From: Algoriphagus aquaeductus | GTDB taxonomy: Bacteria; Bacteroidota; Bacteroidia; Cytophagales; Cyclobacteriaceae | Length of the DNA stretch: 64,000 nt | Assembly (NCBI RefSeq): GCF_003253485.1 | Contig: NZ_QKTX01000014.1 | Coordinates: 1-64,000 of the forward strand | Reading direction: 5' to 3' | Shown here: in pieces, positions 7,321 through 14,954 of the stretch | Position numbering within the stretch: the stretch's first letter is position 1 | Layout of the letters: every line of letters begins with the position of its first letter | Translations under genes and position numbers: made by a program | Notes under the pieces: model-generated | The model's database searches: none | What the model was told of the DNA's origin: nothing | What the model saw: only the letters and a program-made list of their open reading frames with translations

Positions 7321-9974
7321 TGGGGTTACAGCGCGAAAACATATTAAGCCTTATTGGAAGTCGCAGGTACCATTCTGCTATTCTCACCACTTTCAGTTTT
7401 GATTTTTACTTCTTTGAAATGAAAGCCATGAGGTGGTTGAGGTCATGTGGAGTAAGGAATGTAAATGTATTGATAGACGGCCATTACTATGCACAATTGA
7501 TGCAGCAGCTTGGAGGGGAAGAGATGAATTTAGCTCCGGCCTATTCTCTATATCCTGTTTTCGGTTCCTCGATTTTTCATCCAAAAATTTGGATGCTATT
7601 TGGGAAAAATGAGGGCATGTTGGTAATCGGATCCGGGAATTTGACCAATTCTGGGAATGGGAACAATGAAGAGATTTGGGGAGCTTTTCATTTTGATACG
7701 AGGAGTTCGGAAAATGCACTTATTTTCTCAACGGCATGGAATTACGTTCAAAAATTATGTGCCCCGATAAAGGGATACACTTATGAGAAGACAAATCATT
7801 GGCTTTTAGAGAATTCTAAATGGCTTGGAGATTTGCCACCATCAAATGGGGATTCTTTTTATGAAGTATCAGGAAAGGATAAGGTGGCGTTTTTGTATAA
7901 CTCTTCCAATGGCACGATTTTCCAAAAACTTTCGGATCTCATTGGTAAAGAGAGGATTGTTGAAATAACGACTGTTTCTCCCTATTACGACAAAAGGGGA
8001 AATGCTATTCGGGCATTGAGTGAAATATGGCCTGAGTCCAAAATCAATGTGGTGATTGATGAATCAGGTACAGTTCCTTACGAGATTCCGCTTTCAAAAA
8101 ACCTTCATTTTTTCAATTGGTATGACCTGGGAATCAGTAAAGCCATTTATTCTAAATCAGACGAGCATTCAGAATTATCGAAACTTCATGCAAAAATCAT
8201 CCATTTCAAGGTTGATTCGGGAAAGGAGTTTTTATTGTTTGGAAGTGCCAATGTTACCCCAGAAGGGCTGGGACTTCCGGGGAAAAGGGAAAATGAAGAA
8301 GCATCGCTTTTAATTGAATCTCCTGAGGGAGGTCTTTTGAAGAATCTTGGTATCAAGTTGAAATCTCCAGTTGGACTTTCAGAGTTTAATGTGAAAAGTT
8401 CTAAGACTGTATTCGAAATCGTTGTTTCCAGTAATCGAAAAAAAATCAATCTGCTGGTAGCAGAAGTGATATTCGATGAAATTTTCGTGTATGCCATTGG
8501 AAACTATTCTGGGGCTTTGGTTGTGAAAATTTTTGATAAAGATGGCAGAGTCTTGCATTCAATTGAATTGGATAGTTTTTCAGAGGAAATCAGGATAAAA
8601 TTGACCTTACCCAAGGAAGCAAATCATGTTGAATTATATGATGAATCTGGTAATTCGTCTCAGTCAAATAAGGTATTACTGTCCGACCATGTCCTTCTTG
8701 CTAAAACGCACCCTAATCCAAAAACCGAAGAAATTGAAAGGATCTTCCAGGATATTCAAGGAGGTGATTTAACCAAAGTCCTTGATTTATTACAATATGC
8801 ACTTCTCGATGAAACAGAGGGTTTGGGTTCTTCTAAATTGATCTCCAGGAAAAGTCCTAATGAAATCAAAAGTGCAGGAAAGGAAGAACTGGAAAAGCTT
8901 TATGAATTATCTGGTTTTAAGACAAAAGAGAATCAATCACAAGAAAAGGGACTTTTGATTTTTTCTAATTCTCTGAGAGTGCTCGATGCTCTTAGATTCG
9001 TTAGCTCGGTTGAATTTATCCAGTCTAATCAATCCGAATTAAAAGTAGATGAGCAGGAGGCAAGTTTGGATAAGACACCCATTAAAGAAGGCGGTGGGAT
9101 AGAGACCCAATTAATTACACCCTTATGGATGTTGAATGCTGAGCGAAGAAAACTTCTGGCTTATTTAAATAAAACATATGATCACCAGCATTTTTTGCTC
9201 TATTCCAAAAATAAACCGAAGGATTATAAGGTATCATTGACCGATCTTTCGAAGTACCTGATCGCAATAGAATTGTTGCTTGGATATGGGGGAAAAATTG
9301 AAAAATACATAGATGGGGAAGACGAAGAATACTTCACCTACTTAGAGTTTTTAGATGACCTTCCTTACCATAGTGATTCTGTCAAAGGTTGGCTATTTTA
9401 TATCATTGGGGAGTTTCTACTAATTGTCAAGGCAGGGTTTAAGAAGTACGAATTAGAGTATACCCAGAATAAAATGCAGCAGTTAAAGGCTGACGCTTTA
9501 GTAGATTCTCTGATATGCATATTAAATATGAAGTGGAAAGAGAACGAGAAGGGATATGCCAAATCTATGATTTTAAACTGTTTACATTACTTAGGGGGAA
9601 ATGGCCATGAATGGTGGAGAATTGAATTGCCTCATATAAAATCAAGACTTGAAGTAAGAATGGATTCAGTCAATAATCAATCTAATATGCTTAATGAGAA
9701 CTATCGATGGCTGTTGGATGAGATTATTCCTCTGTTTTTAAGAGCAATCCATAAATTGTCTTCTCAGGAATTTGAGACGAAGGTTAAAAGGGGCCAAACC
9801 ATTTACAAATCTCACTTTGGTTATTGTGAGGTTAAAAATATCTCAAGCAATAATGAGCTCATTTTGGTTAGGCCGGGATTTATATGGGATGAAATGGTTG
9901 GCGATTTTATAAGGCACAACGATGATGTAGATTATCAACCGCTGTATTTAAAAAAGTTTTTGATTGTAGATTGA
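7320..9974 (+). CDS. Phospholipase D-superfamily nuclease-like protein, two degenerate HKD motifs
   Basis: The 884-residue protein has two PLD half-sites. The first, near residues 87-110, reads HPKIWMLF then GSGNLTNSG; the second, near 290-315, reads LHAKIIHFK then FGSANVTPEG. Both keep the His-x-Lys and the G-S-x-N-x-T strand, while the Asp of the HxKx4D motif is not conserved (Phe and Lys occupy that place). This pattern is common in PLD-type nucleases associated with helicases, so activity is possible. The roughly 450-residue C-terminal half is unrecognised and may bind DNA or the partners. Its ATG shares a base with the previous stop (TAATG). It is the last gene of the cassette, and the AbiEi-like gene 56 bases downstream has its own operator. 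Function in DNA cleavage during defence is inferred. Confidence 0.8.
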   Translation: MGLQRENILSLIGSRRYHSAILTTFSFDFYFFEMKAMRWLRSCGVRNVNVLIDGHYYAQLMQQLGGEEMNLAPAYSLYPVFGSSIFHPKIWMLFGKNEGMLVIGSGNLTNSGNGNNEEIWGAFHFDTRSSENALIFSTAWNYVQKLCAPIKGYTYEKTNHWLLENSKWLGDLPPSNGDSFYEVSGKDKVAFLYNSSNGTIFQKLSDLIGKERIVEITTVSPYYDKRGNAIRALSEIWPESKINVVIDESGTVPYEIPLSKNLHFFNWYDLGISKAIYSKSDEHSELSKLHAKIIHFKVDSGKEFLLFGSANVTPEGLGLPGKRENEEASLLIESPEGGLLKNLGIKLKSPVGLSEFNVKSSKTVFEIVVSSNRKKINLLVAEVIFDEIFVYAIGNYSGALVVKIFDKDGRVLHSIELDSFSEEIRIKLTLPKEANHVELYDESGNSSQSNKVLLSDHVLLAKTHPNPKTEEIERIFQDIQGGDLTKVLDLLQYALLDETEGLGSSKLISRKSPNEIKSAGKEELEKLYELSGFKTKENQSQEKGLLIFSNSLRVLDALRFVSSVEFIQSNQSELKVDEQEASLDKTPIKEGGGIETQLITPLWMLNAERRKLLAYLNKTYDHQHFLLYSKNKPKDYKVSLTDLSKYLIAIELLLGYGGKIEKYIDGEDEEYFTYLEFLDDLPYHSDSVKGWLFYIIGEFLLIVKAGFKKYELEYTQNKMQQLKADALVDSLICILNMKWKENEKGYAKSMILNCLHYLGGNGHEWWRIELPHIKSRLEVRMDSVNNQSNMLNENYRWLLDEIIPLFLRAIHKLSSQEFETKVKRGQTIYKSHFGYCEVKNISSNNELILVRPGFIWDEMVGDFIRHNDDVDYQPLYLKKFLIVD

Positions 9975-9979
9975 TATAA

Positions 9980-10014
9980 TTTTGTCACAAATATTTGCAT
10001 TTTTTGTGACAAAA
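9980..10014 (+). promoter_or_regulatory. Perfect 12-bp inverted repeat, likely operator of the AbiEi-like regulator
   Basis: TTTTGTCACAAA at 9980-9991 and TTTGTGACAAAA at 10003-10014 are exact reverse complements separated by 11 bases. Each arm is itself nearly palindromic (TTGTnACAA), so four half-sites face each other. The repeat ends 16 bases before the GTG start of the DUF6088/AbiEi-like gene. AbiEi-type antitoxins repress their own promoters by binding such repeats, so this is probably the autoregulatory operator (inference). It has no T-run and is unlikely to be a terminator for the PLD gene. Confidence 0.65.
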
Positions 10015-10030
10015 ATGATAGGGGATTAAA

Positions 10031-10648
10031 GTGCAAAATGTTGAAAAACAAATTGAAATAAGAATTTTAAGTGAACCAAAAGGATCTTTGCTTATGGCTA
10101 AAGACTTTTCGGATTTGGGCTCCCCTGAAGCTATCCGAAAAGCTTTGGAGCGTTTGGTTAAAAGGGGGGTGATTATACGAGTCGCGCAGGGAATCTATGT
10201 TCGTCCGAAAATAAGCAAGTTGCTTGGACAGCTTATCCCTTCAGCCGAGGAAGTGGTAGAGGCCATTGTCAAAAGAGACCGGATACGGACTATTCCTACG
10301 GGAAGTTATGCGCTAAATGCTTTGGGGCTAAGTACTCAAGTACCCATGAATATCGTATTGCTGACCGATGGTTCACCTCGGTTAATCAAATTGGGTAAGC
10401 GTACCATCAAGTTCAAGAAAACATCGCCAAAGATTTTAACGGCTAAAGGGAAAATCAGTCGCTTGGTGATTCAAGCCTTGAAGGAAATTGGCAACGGAAA
10501 TGTAACCGAAGCCGAAGAGAAAAAAATATTGGATTTGCTAAGGAAGGAGGATCCGAAAGATCTAAAACACGACATTGCTTTAGTGCCGGTATGGATTCAA
10601 AAGATTATGAAAAAGGCAGTCGAAGATTGTAGCAATCCTTCTTTCTGA
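10031..10648 (+). CDS. AbiEi-type (DUF6088-like) antitoxin/transcriptional regulator, orphan
   Basis: The 205-residue protein begins at a GTG just after a GGGG-containing leader; a nearby ATG at 10038 is out of frame. The N-terminal 60 residues form a winged-helix region (SPEAIRKALERLVKRGVII, then VAQGIYVRPK) as in AbiEi antitoxins of type IV toxin-antitoxin systems, and the central part (PTGSYALNALGLSTQVP) fits the DUF6088 family I recall from Bacteroidota. Such genes are normally followed directly by an AbiEii nucleotidyltransferase toxin. Here 228 non-coding bases and a hairpin follow, then a convergent gene, so the toxin is missing. It may be a remnant or a stand-alone repressor, perhaps also reading the upstream cassette. 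The inverted repeat at 9980-10014 is its likely binding site. Confidence 0.75.
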   Translation: MQNVEKQIEIRILSEPKGSLLMAKDFSDLGSPEAIRKALERLVKRGVIIRVAQGIYVRPKISKLLGQLIPSAEEVVEAIVKRDRIRTIPTGSYALNALGLSTQVPMNIVLLTDGSPRLIKLGKRTIKFKKTSPKILTAKGKISRLVIQALKEIGNGNVTEAEEKKILDLLRKEDPKDLKHDIALVPVWIQKIMKKAVEDCSNPSF

Positions 10649-10751
10649 TCTTTAAAGTGAGATGAATTAGTTGATTGTTTAATTCCATGATCTGGGCAAG
10701 TTTTGTCAGCCAAATTCTATTTAACCCATTTTGATATTCAAGATTAGAAAC

Positions 10752-10778
10752 GAGGGTAAAGTCAAGATTTTTACCCTC
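10752..10778. terminator. Hairpin between convergent genes, possible bidirectional terminator
   Basis: GAGGGTAAA (10752-10760) and TTTACCCTC (10770-10778) form a 9-bp perfect stem with a 9-base loop in the 228-base gap between the convergent genes ending at 10648 and 10877. The following T-rich stretch is weak on both strands, so efficiency is uncertain. Confidence 0.5.
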
Positions 10779-10876
10779 ATCCTTTTACTTTGGAAATATT
10801 CACCCTCGATCCAGGATATTTAAATTGGTTAGTTATTTCTAACTGATAAATACAGATTTAAGGGTTTAATGGTGGC

Positions 10877-11584
10877 TCAAAATAGAAAATCTCCAGAATT
10901 CTTGTAGGATACCAATACTTCCCTAAGTTTTTTTAGTTGTTCCTCTTCAGAACTTCGGTGACTCGGATGATACATTTCGATGATGAGTCTTGTGGGTTTT
11001 CCGTCTTGCAAAAGATGAAAGAGTTTCACTTTTTTTGTCGGGTCTTCTGCAATGAAATGGATATCCCTTCCATAAATAAATCCAAGATAGTGACGAGTTT
11101 TTCCACAGAGAAGAATGTCAGGATTTAGTATTTCCTCAATCTGCTCTTTTAAAAACTCTTTATCCCGAATAGCCACATTCTCAAGGTCTTTTTGAGAAGA
11201 GGTTTTGGTGCCTCTGTATTTTTTAAGATTTAAGTAGGCAGTTTGCTTAAGGGAATCGACTGGGTCGTGGGACTCACTTGGATGAAGCGTATTTAAAATC
11301 ACTGCGATCCGTTTGGCCAATATGCTTAAGGTGCCCTTCTTTTTCAGGAATTCTGACGAGCCATTTTTTTCAAGACTGTCAACAAAGGCTGGTCCAAATA
11401 CATAACCTTGATGCGCAGTAGAATCAAATGGCGTTTCTTTTAAGACAGAACCAATCTTTACCTTGGAATTAATGTATGCTTCAGGATCCAAGGTCCCATC
11501 TTGAACAAAAAATGTATTCGCATCAGCTCCTGCATGGAATCTCCATCGCTTGAAAAGCTCGTTTTCTTTGTCTCTAATATTCAT
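10877..11584 (-). CDS. Unrecognised 235-residue protein, last gene of the WYL operon
   Basis: The soluble protein starts MNIRDKENELFKRW and ends with SYKNSGDFLF. A C-terminal region has ILNPDILLCGKTRHYLGF and, later, MYHPSHRSSEE. The pairing of a hydrophobic NPDxxLCG strand with a downstream HPS is reminiscent of the uracil-DNA glycosylase fold, but the catalytic GxDPYP-type motif is not apparent, so this is only a weak structural hint. It starts 37 bases after the stop of the 69-residue gene and is the last member of a minus-strand operon headed by a WYL regulator. It converges on the AbiEi-like gene across a hairpin. Function unknown. Confidence 0.65.
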   Translation of the reverse strand: MNIRDKENELFKRWRFHAGADANTFFVQDGTLDPEAYINSKVKIGSVLKETPFDSTAHQGYVFGPAFVDSLEKNGSSEFLKKKGTLSILAKRIAVILNTLHPSESHDPVDSLKQTAYLNLKKYRGTKTSSQKDLENVAIRDKEFLKEQIEEILNPDILLCGKTRHYLGFIYGRDIHFIAEDPTKKVKLFHLLQDGKPTRLIIEMYHPSHRSSEEEQLKKLREVLVSYKNSGDFLF

Positions 11585-11621
11585 ATATCTTTAAAATTAG
11601 TGGGCTATTTTCTATTCTCAC

Positions 11622-11831
11622 TCATCGCCTAAAATCATCAGCTAATTCAATCTTTTTTATGAGTTTCTTTCCGTTTTCAGGAAAAATATCCTTCGCGTAT
11701 ACTATTTTGAAAAAGTTATCCCCCACGGAATCTTCTGTGACTAATTCTTCCAATCCACCACATTTTGGACTTGATGCTTGAAGATCGATGATCGGGATTC
11801 CATTTACAAATTTTAGTTTTCGGGTATTCAT
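11622..11831 (-). CDS. Small unrecognised protein (69 residues) of the WYL operon
   Basis: The product starts MNTRKLKFVNGIPIIDLQAS and is mixed in charge, with no signal peptide or membrane segment. Its ATG follows the stop codon of the PD-(D/E)XK gene without a gap, and the next gene follows after 37 bases, so it is embedded in a tightly packed operon. This packing is the main reason to believe it is real. No family is recognised; a small partner or modulator of the nuclease-like neighbour is possible. Confidence 0.6.
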   Translation of the reverse strand: MNTRKLKFVNGIPIIDLQASSPKCGGLEELVTEDSVGDNFFKIVYAKDIFPENGKKLIKKIELADDFRR

Positions 11832-12368
11832 TCAGTGAACATGGATGCAAATCAACTCACAGCTTACCTTTTGCACATACCTTGAATAATTGACCTCGAT
11901 GGATTTTTGACCAAGCAAAGGCATGTCTAAGTTTTTCAAATAGTCCATTCTCCCATCCGTTTTTCCTGGGAAGGCATCTACCAAAGCGACAAAGTATCTT
12001 TCTCCTTTAAATCCTTCGATCTCAGAAAGCTTTTGAAGCTTTTTGATGTCTTTTTCATAAGCCTTCCATGTATCCGAAATTTTAAACTCAAATACAGCCC
12101 ATTCCTTTCCAACCTTAAAAACCAAATCACTGGGGCCTCCATTTCCAAGATTGGTCTCTCTCAGCCATTCAATTTGCTCCAAACCAAAAATCTCATTTCT
12201 TTTCCCGAAAATGGCTTTTCCAACTTCAAAGGCAAGATGAAGCTCAGGAACGAAAAAAATCCCCTTTTTATAATTCATGTATAGCTCGCTCTCCAAGTAT
12301 TCTGCAACTTCACTTATGGTCTTGAATAAAGATTCTTGATTGATTCTCAAGGCTACTTCCATGTTCAT
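11832..12368 (-). CDS. PD-(D/E)XK nuclease-like protein
   Basis: The 178-residue protein carries a restriction-endonuclease-like core: an early acidic helix (FVPELHLAFEVGKAIF), then GGPSDLVFKVGKEWAVFEFK, which gives the expected Asp...Glu-x-Lys arrangement, followed by a helix-strand pair. The size fits a minimal PD-(D/E)XK domain. Its start overlaps the stop of the WYL regulator gene by four bases (ATGA), so the two are translationally coupled. The cassette WYL regulator, nuclease, 69-residue protein, 235-residue protein looks like a small defence or genome-maintenance module. The fold assignment is from motif reading only; target and partners are unknown. Confidence 0.65.
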   Translation of the reverse strand: MNMEVALRINQESLFKTISEVAEYLESELYMNYKKGIFFVPELHLAFEVGKAIFGKRNEIFGLEQIEWLRETNLGNGGPSDLVFKVGKEWAVFEFKISDTWKAYEKDIKKLQKLSEIEGFKGERYFVALVDAFPGKTDGRMDYLKNLDMPLLGQKSIEVNYSRYVQKVSCELICIHVH

Positions 12369-13267
12369 GGGGTTAAATGTTGATGGAATACATTTCCTGC
12401 TTTTACTTTGACTATCTTTTTCAGCCTTTCCGGATGCTCCACTCTCACCTCATCACCGTGGCTTAGAATTGCAGATACTAATTCATAATTGATTTTCACC
12501 CGAAGGCTGATTCGGAGGATATTGCTATCATTGACCAAGATCTGCTGGGTAGGGTGCAGTGGCATGGACTGGATGTACCGACCTTTGAATTCAGTAAAGG
12601 TCAAAATCACCGTTTCCACAGGTTCGGAAGGATCGTTGATGATGCCAATAGTTTCCAGGAAACGGGATTCCAAATCCGGGGCAGTAGGGAGCTTGACTTT
12701 TTCGGGAAGAGTTTGCAGGTTTTTGATTCGATCCAATCCAAAGAACCGCAGGTCATCCTTTTCAGTCCAGGCCATCACATACCAGCGATGAAGGTATTCT
12801 TTGAGAGCTATGGGTCGAAGGAGGCGGGTTTCAGTCTCCCATTTCCAATACTTCTCATACACGATCTGAACAGTTTCTTTATTTTCTATTGCCTCCAAAA
12901 TCGGCTTTAGGTACTCTGTTCCTCTTGCCAGACGTTTTTCGAAAAACACTTTTCCATTCAGCCGATTTGCCCGGCCAAAAGCTTGGATAGTTTCGAAGGA
13001 TTCTATCAACTCCAGATGGTTTTCGCTGCTTTCTTCAGTGTTGATACGGTATCGTGCCGATTTAAAATCAAATTCGATAACCAATCCAAATAACTCCTGG
13101 ATTTCCCTAAGGTCACGGTTTAGTGTTCGCTTTGAAATCTGCAAATTCAAATCTCTTCCCTCAGATTTTTTCTCCAAAAGGCTTTCTACTTGATCCCAGG
13201 AGAATGGACCTTTTTTGGCGAGTTTGATGAGTTCGAGTTGGCGAAAAAGGGAAGTAAGTTTGCTCAT
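12365..13267 (-). CDS. WYL-domain transcriptional regulator
   Basis: The protein begins with a DeoR-like winged helix (LFRQLELIKLAKKGPFSWDQ, then LNLQISKRTLNRDLREIQE) and continues into a WYL domain with RPIALKEYLHRWYVMAWTE and RFFGLDRIKNL. WYL domains bind ligands, often nucleic acid, and these regulators frequently control defence genes. A longer frame reaches 13387, but the ATG at 13267 places the HTH at the usual N-terminal position and leaves a 120-base divergent promoter region, so I prefer it (about 300 residues). The next gene overlaps by four bases. A 9-bp inverted repeat in the divergent gap (13301-13365) is a plausible operator for control of both directions. Confidence 0.85.
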   Translation of the reverse strand: MSKLTSLFRQLELIKLAKKGPFSWDQVESLLEKKSEGRDLNLQISKRTLNRDLREIQELFGLVIEFDFKSARYRINTEESSENHLELIESFETIQAFGRANRLNGKVFFEKRLARGTEYLKPILEAIENKETVQIVYEKYWKWETETRLLRPIALKEYLHRWYVMAWTEKDDLRFFGLDRIKNLQTLPEKVKLPTAPDLESRFLETIGIINDPSEPVETVILTFTEFKGRYIQSMPLHPTQQILVNDSNILRISLRVKINYELVSAILSHGDEVRVEHPERLKKIVKVKAGNVFHQHLTP

Positions 13268-13300
13268 GGTCGTAAATCTGATGTAAAGGAACGGATAGCT

Positions 13301-13365
13301 TCTGCCAAAAGATGTCTTAGCAATACAAGATAAATATTTCTTTTGGTCGGACAGGGTTTGGCAGA
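13301..13365. promoter_or_regulatory. Inverted repeat in the WYL divergent promoter region
   Basis: TCTGCCAAA at 13301-13309 and TTTGGCAGA at 13357-13365 are perfect reverse complements 47 bases apart, both inside the 120-base gap between the WYL gene and the divergent 318-residue gene. The spacing would put two regulator dimers on nearby helical faces or allow looping. Binding by the WYL protein is inferred from position. Confidence 0.45.
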
Positions 13366-13387
13366 GCCTTAGTCGAGATTTGGACAC

Positions 13388-14344
13388 ATGAGCGAATCAC
13401 TACCTTTTTCTATGGCCAGAAAAGCCATGAAAAAACTTTATCCTTCTTGGCGGTTATTTGTCGATGAAGTGATGGACTTATTGGAGCCTTTTTGGTTGGG
13501 TGTCCAATCCCGCGAGGAAGTCCATTTTATTCATTTGATCGGATACGGGAAAAGACAAAAAGCAAAGGAAATCCTGACAGAACTTTTGGAGATACTGGAT
13601 TTACAAAGTGAATCCATTTTCCTTTGGGAGACTACGGATATTAATGCGCCTTCTACTTTTGCTCAATTACGAGCGTTTCAGGAATCTTATGCAGTGTTTC
13701 CCAAAGTAGTGGTCACTGATTTTTTTACTGAATATTTATACGAATATGAGGATCAGGAATTCCATGAAAATGGAAAATTGAAAGAATTTCTTACTCAACG
13801 AAAATCACTTGATTTCTCTTATTTTGAAACTCGACCTACGAACGCCCGCGGTAGTTTGGTGATCAGTTATCTGGATGTTTTTAATCAAAGCAGTTTTGTT
13901 AGAAGCCGACTGATGTTCCAATTTCTCTGGGAAAACGCTGAGCGGGATATGACCTTCATTCGCAAGAATTATATTCCAGAAGAAACCCAGCCTCTTTTTG
14001 AAAATGGATATATCCGTCGTGATGAAATGGTCTTTTTTTCAAAAGATGAACCCGCTCAGATTCTCTTGGCGATCGAACTTCAGAAGGTAACCCAAGCACT
14101 GGAAATAAATGGATCAAATCTGATTGGAATCCCGATTAAGCTGACCAGAAATGCCATGGAATACTTTCTGTCTTATATTTTTTATCAGAAACTTAGGCCT
14201 GCACAACTTCATCGTGCTGCAGAAGATTTTTTCCTTCCTGTATTTAGGCAGTACCCAAGGATGACCAAGAAGGTATCAAGGCTTCCTCACCAAATCCAGC
14301 TTGACTTCAAAGGAGGATGGATATACGAATTACTTATTGACTAA
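13388..14344 (+). CDS. Unrecognised 318-residue protein, divergent from the WYL regulator
   Basis: The protein starts MSESLPFSMARKAMKKLYP. It appears soluble and mixed alpha/beta, with segments such as VHFIHLIGYGKRQKAKEILT and AVFPKVVVTDFFTEYLYEYE. There is no signal peptide, no clear catalytic motif and no family I recognise. The gene is divergent from the WYL regulator across a 120-base gap holding an inverted repeat, and the FtsZ-like gene follows only 10 bases after its stop, so the two form an operon. Shared regulation with the WYL operon is likely but unproven. Confidence 0.65.
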   Translation: MSESLPFSMARKAMKKLYPSWRLFVDEVMDLLEPFWLGVQSREEVHFIHLIGYGKRQKAKEILTELLEILDLQSESIFLWETTDINAPSTFAQLRAFQESYAVFPKVVVTDFFTEYLYEYEDQEFHENGKLKEFLTQRKSLDFSYFETRPTNARGSLVISYLDVFNQSSFVRSRLMFQFLWENAERDMTFIRKNYIPEETQPLFENGYIRRDEMVFFSKDEPAQILLAIELQKVTQALEINGSNLIGIPIKLTRNAMEYFLSYIFYQKLRPAQLHRAAEDFFLPVFRQYPRMTKKVSRLPHQIQLDFKGGWIYELLID

Positions 14345-14354
14345 ATCCATTAAT

Positions 14355-14954
14355 ATGAAAAGACGCGACTTTCTCAAAACTTTGCCGATAATTGCCGGTG
14401 CACCTATGGCCTTGGCTGAAACTTCTCCATTTCCTCAAACAGCAAATGGCCGGCATTTGATAGCACTGGGGACTTCAGCTTGTTATTTGGCTTCAAATCA
14501 TTCCAGTGAATTGTACTTTGATTCCTTCACATTCATTAATTCGGAAGAACCAGATAGCTTAAGAAAGGGAGATTCCTTCATTCCTTTTACAACCCCGGAT
14601 TACATCCGTAAACAATTGGGTAAAAGACGGCTTCCAAAAGATGGGTACTTCCCTGTTATACCGATGAACCAAGAGATTCAAAATCACCTCAATGGATTGA
14701 ATGGGGATTTAGTCTTTTTTGCAGGATTGGGATGGATGACTGAAACTTTACTTTTTCAATCGATTGGCTGCCATTATAAGAATCCCCTCCAAAGGCTGGA
14801 TTTTTTGGCTGTTTTTCCATTTTCCTTTCAAGGCACTTGGAGGGAAAATCAAGCCAAAAAGACTATTCGGGTTTTGGCCGATCAGCGTCGAGAACCTACC
14901 TGCCTTTACCTTGATGAAGTAATCGGCCCATATGGAAACATATCGATCCCCTAA
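14355..14954 (+). CDS. FtsZ/tubulin-like domain protein with a Tat-type signal sequence
   Basis: Residues 1-25 (MKRRDFLKTLPIIAGAPMAL) resemble a twin-arginine signal: RRDFLK, a short hydrophobic stretch, then Ala-Glu. The rest resembles the FtsZ nucleotide-binding half: a first strand RHLIALGTSAC near residue 34, GDLVFFAGLGWMTE near 117-130 in the place of GADMVFxxAGMGGGTG, and FLAVFPFSFQGTWRENQA near 150-166 in the place of VVTxPFxFEGxxR. The glycine-rich loops needed for GTP binding are degraded, and the C-terminal FtsZ domain is absent (199 residues against about 380). It is probably not a GTPase. The ATG at 14355 is chosen over an in-frame ATG at 14301 that overlaps the previous gene. The resemblance is by eye. 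Confidence 0.55.
   Translation: MKRRDFLKTLPIIAGAPMALAETSPFPQTANGRHLIALGTSACYLASNHSSELYFDSFTFINSEEPDSLRKGDSFIPFTTPDYIRKQLGKRRLPKDGYFPVIPMNQEIQNHLNGLNGDLVFFAGLGWMTETLLFQSIGCHYKNPLQRLDFLAVFPFSFQGTWRENQAKKTIRVLADQRREPTCLYLDEVIGPYGNISIP

Noticed and set aside
517..9974. Identity as DISARM or Dpd system
   Set aside because: There is no DUF1998 protein, DNA methylase, TGT-like or other hallmark gene of those systems; only the helicase and PLD theme is shared.
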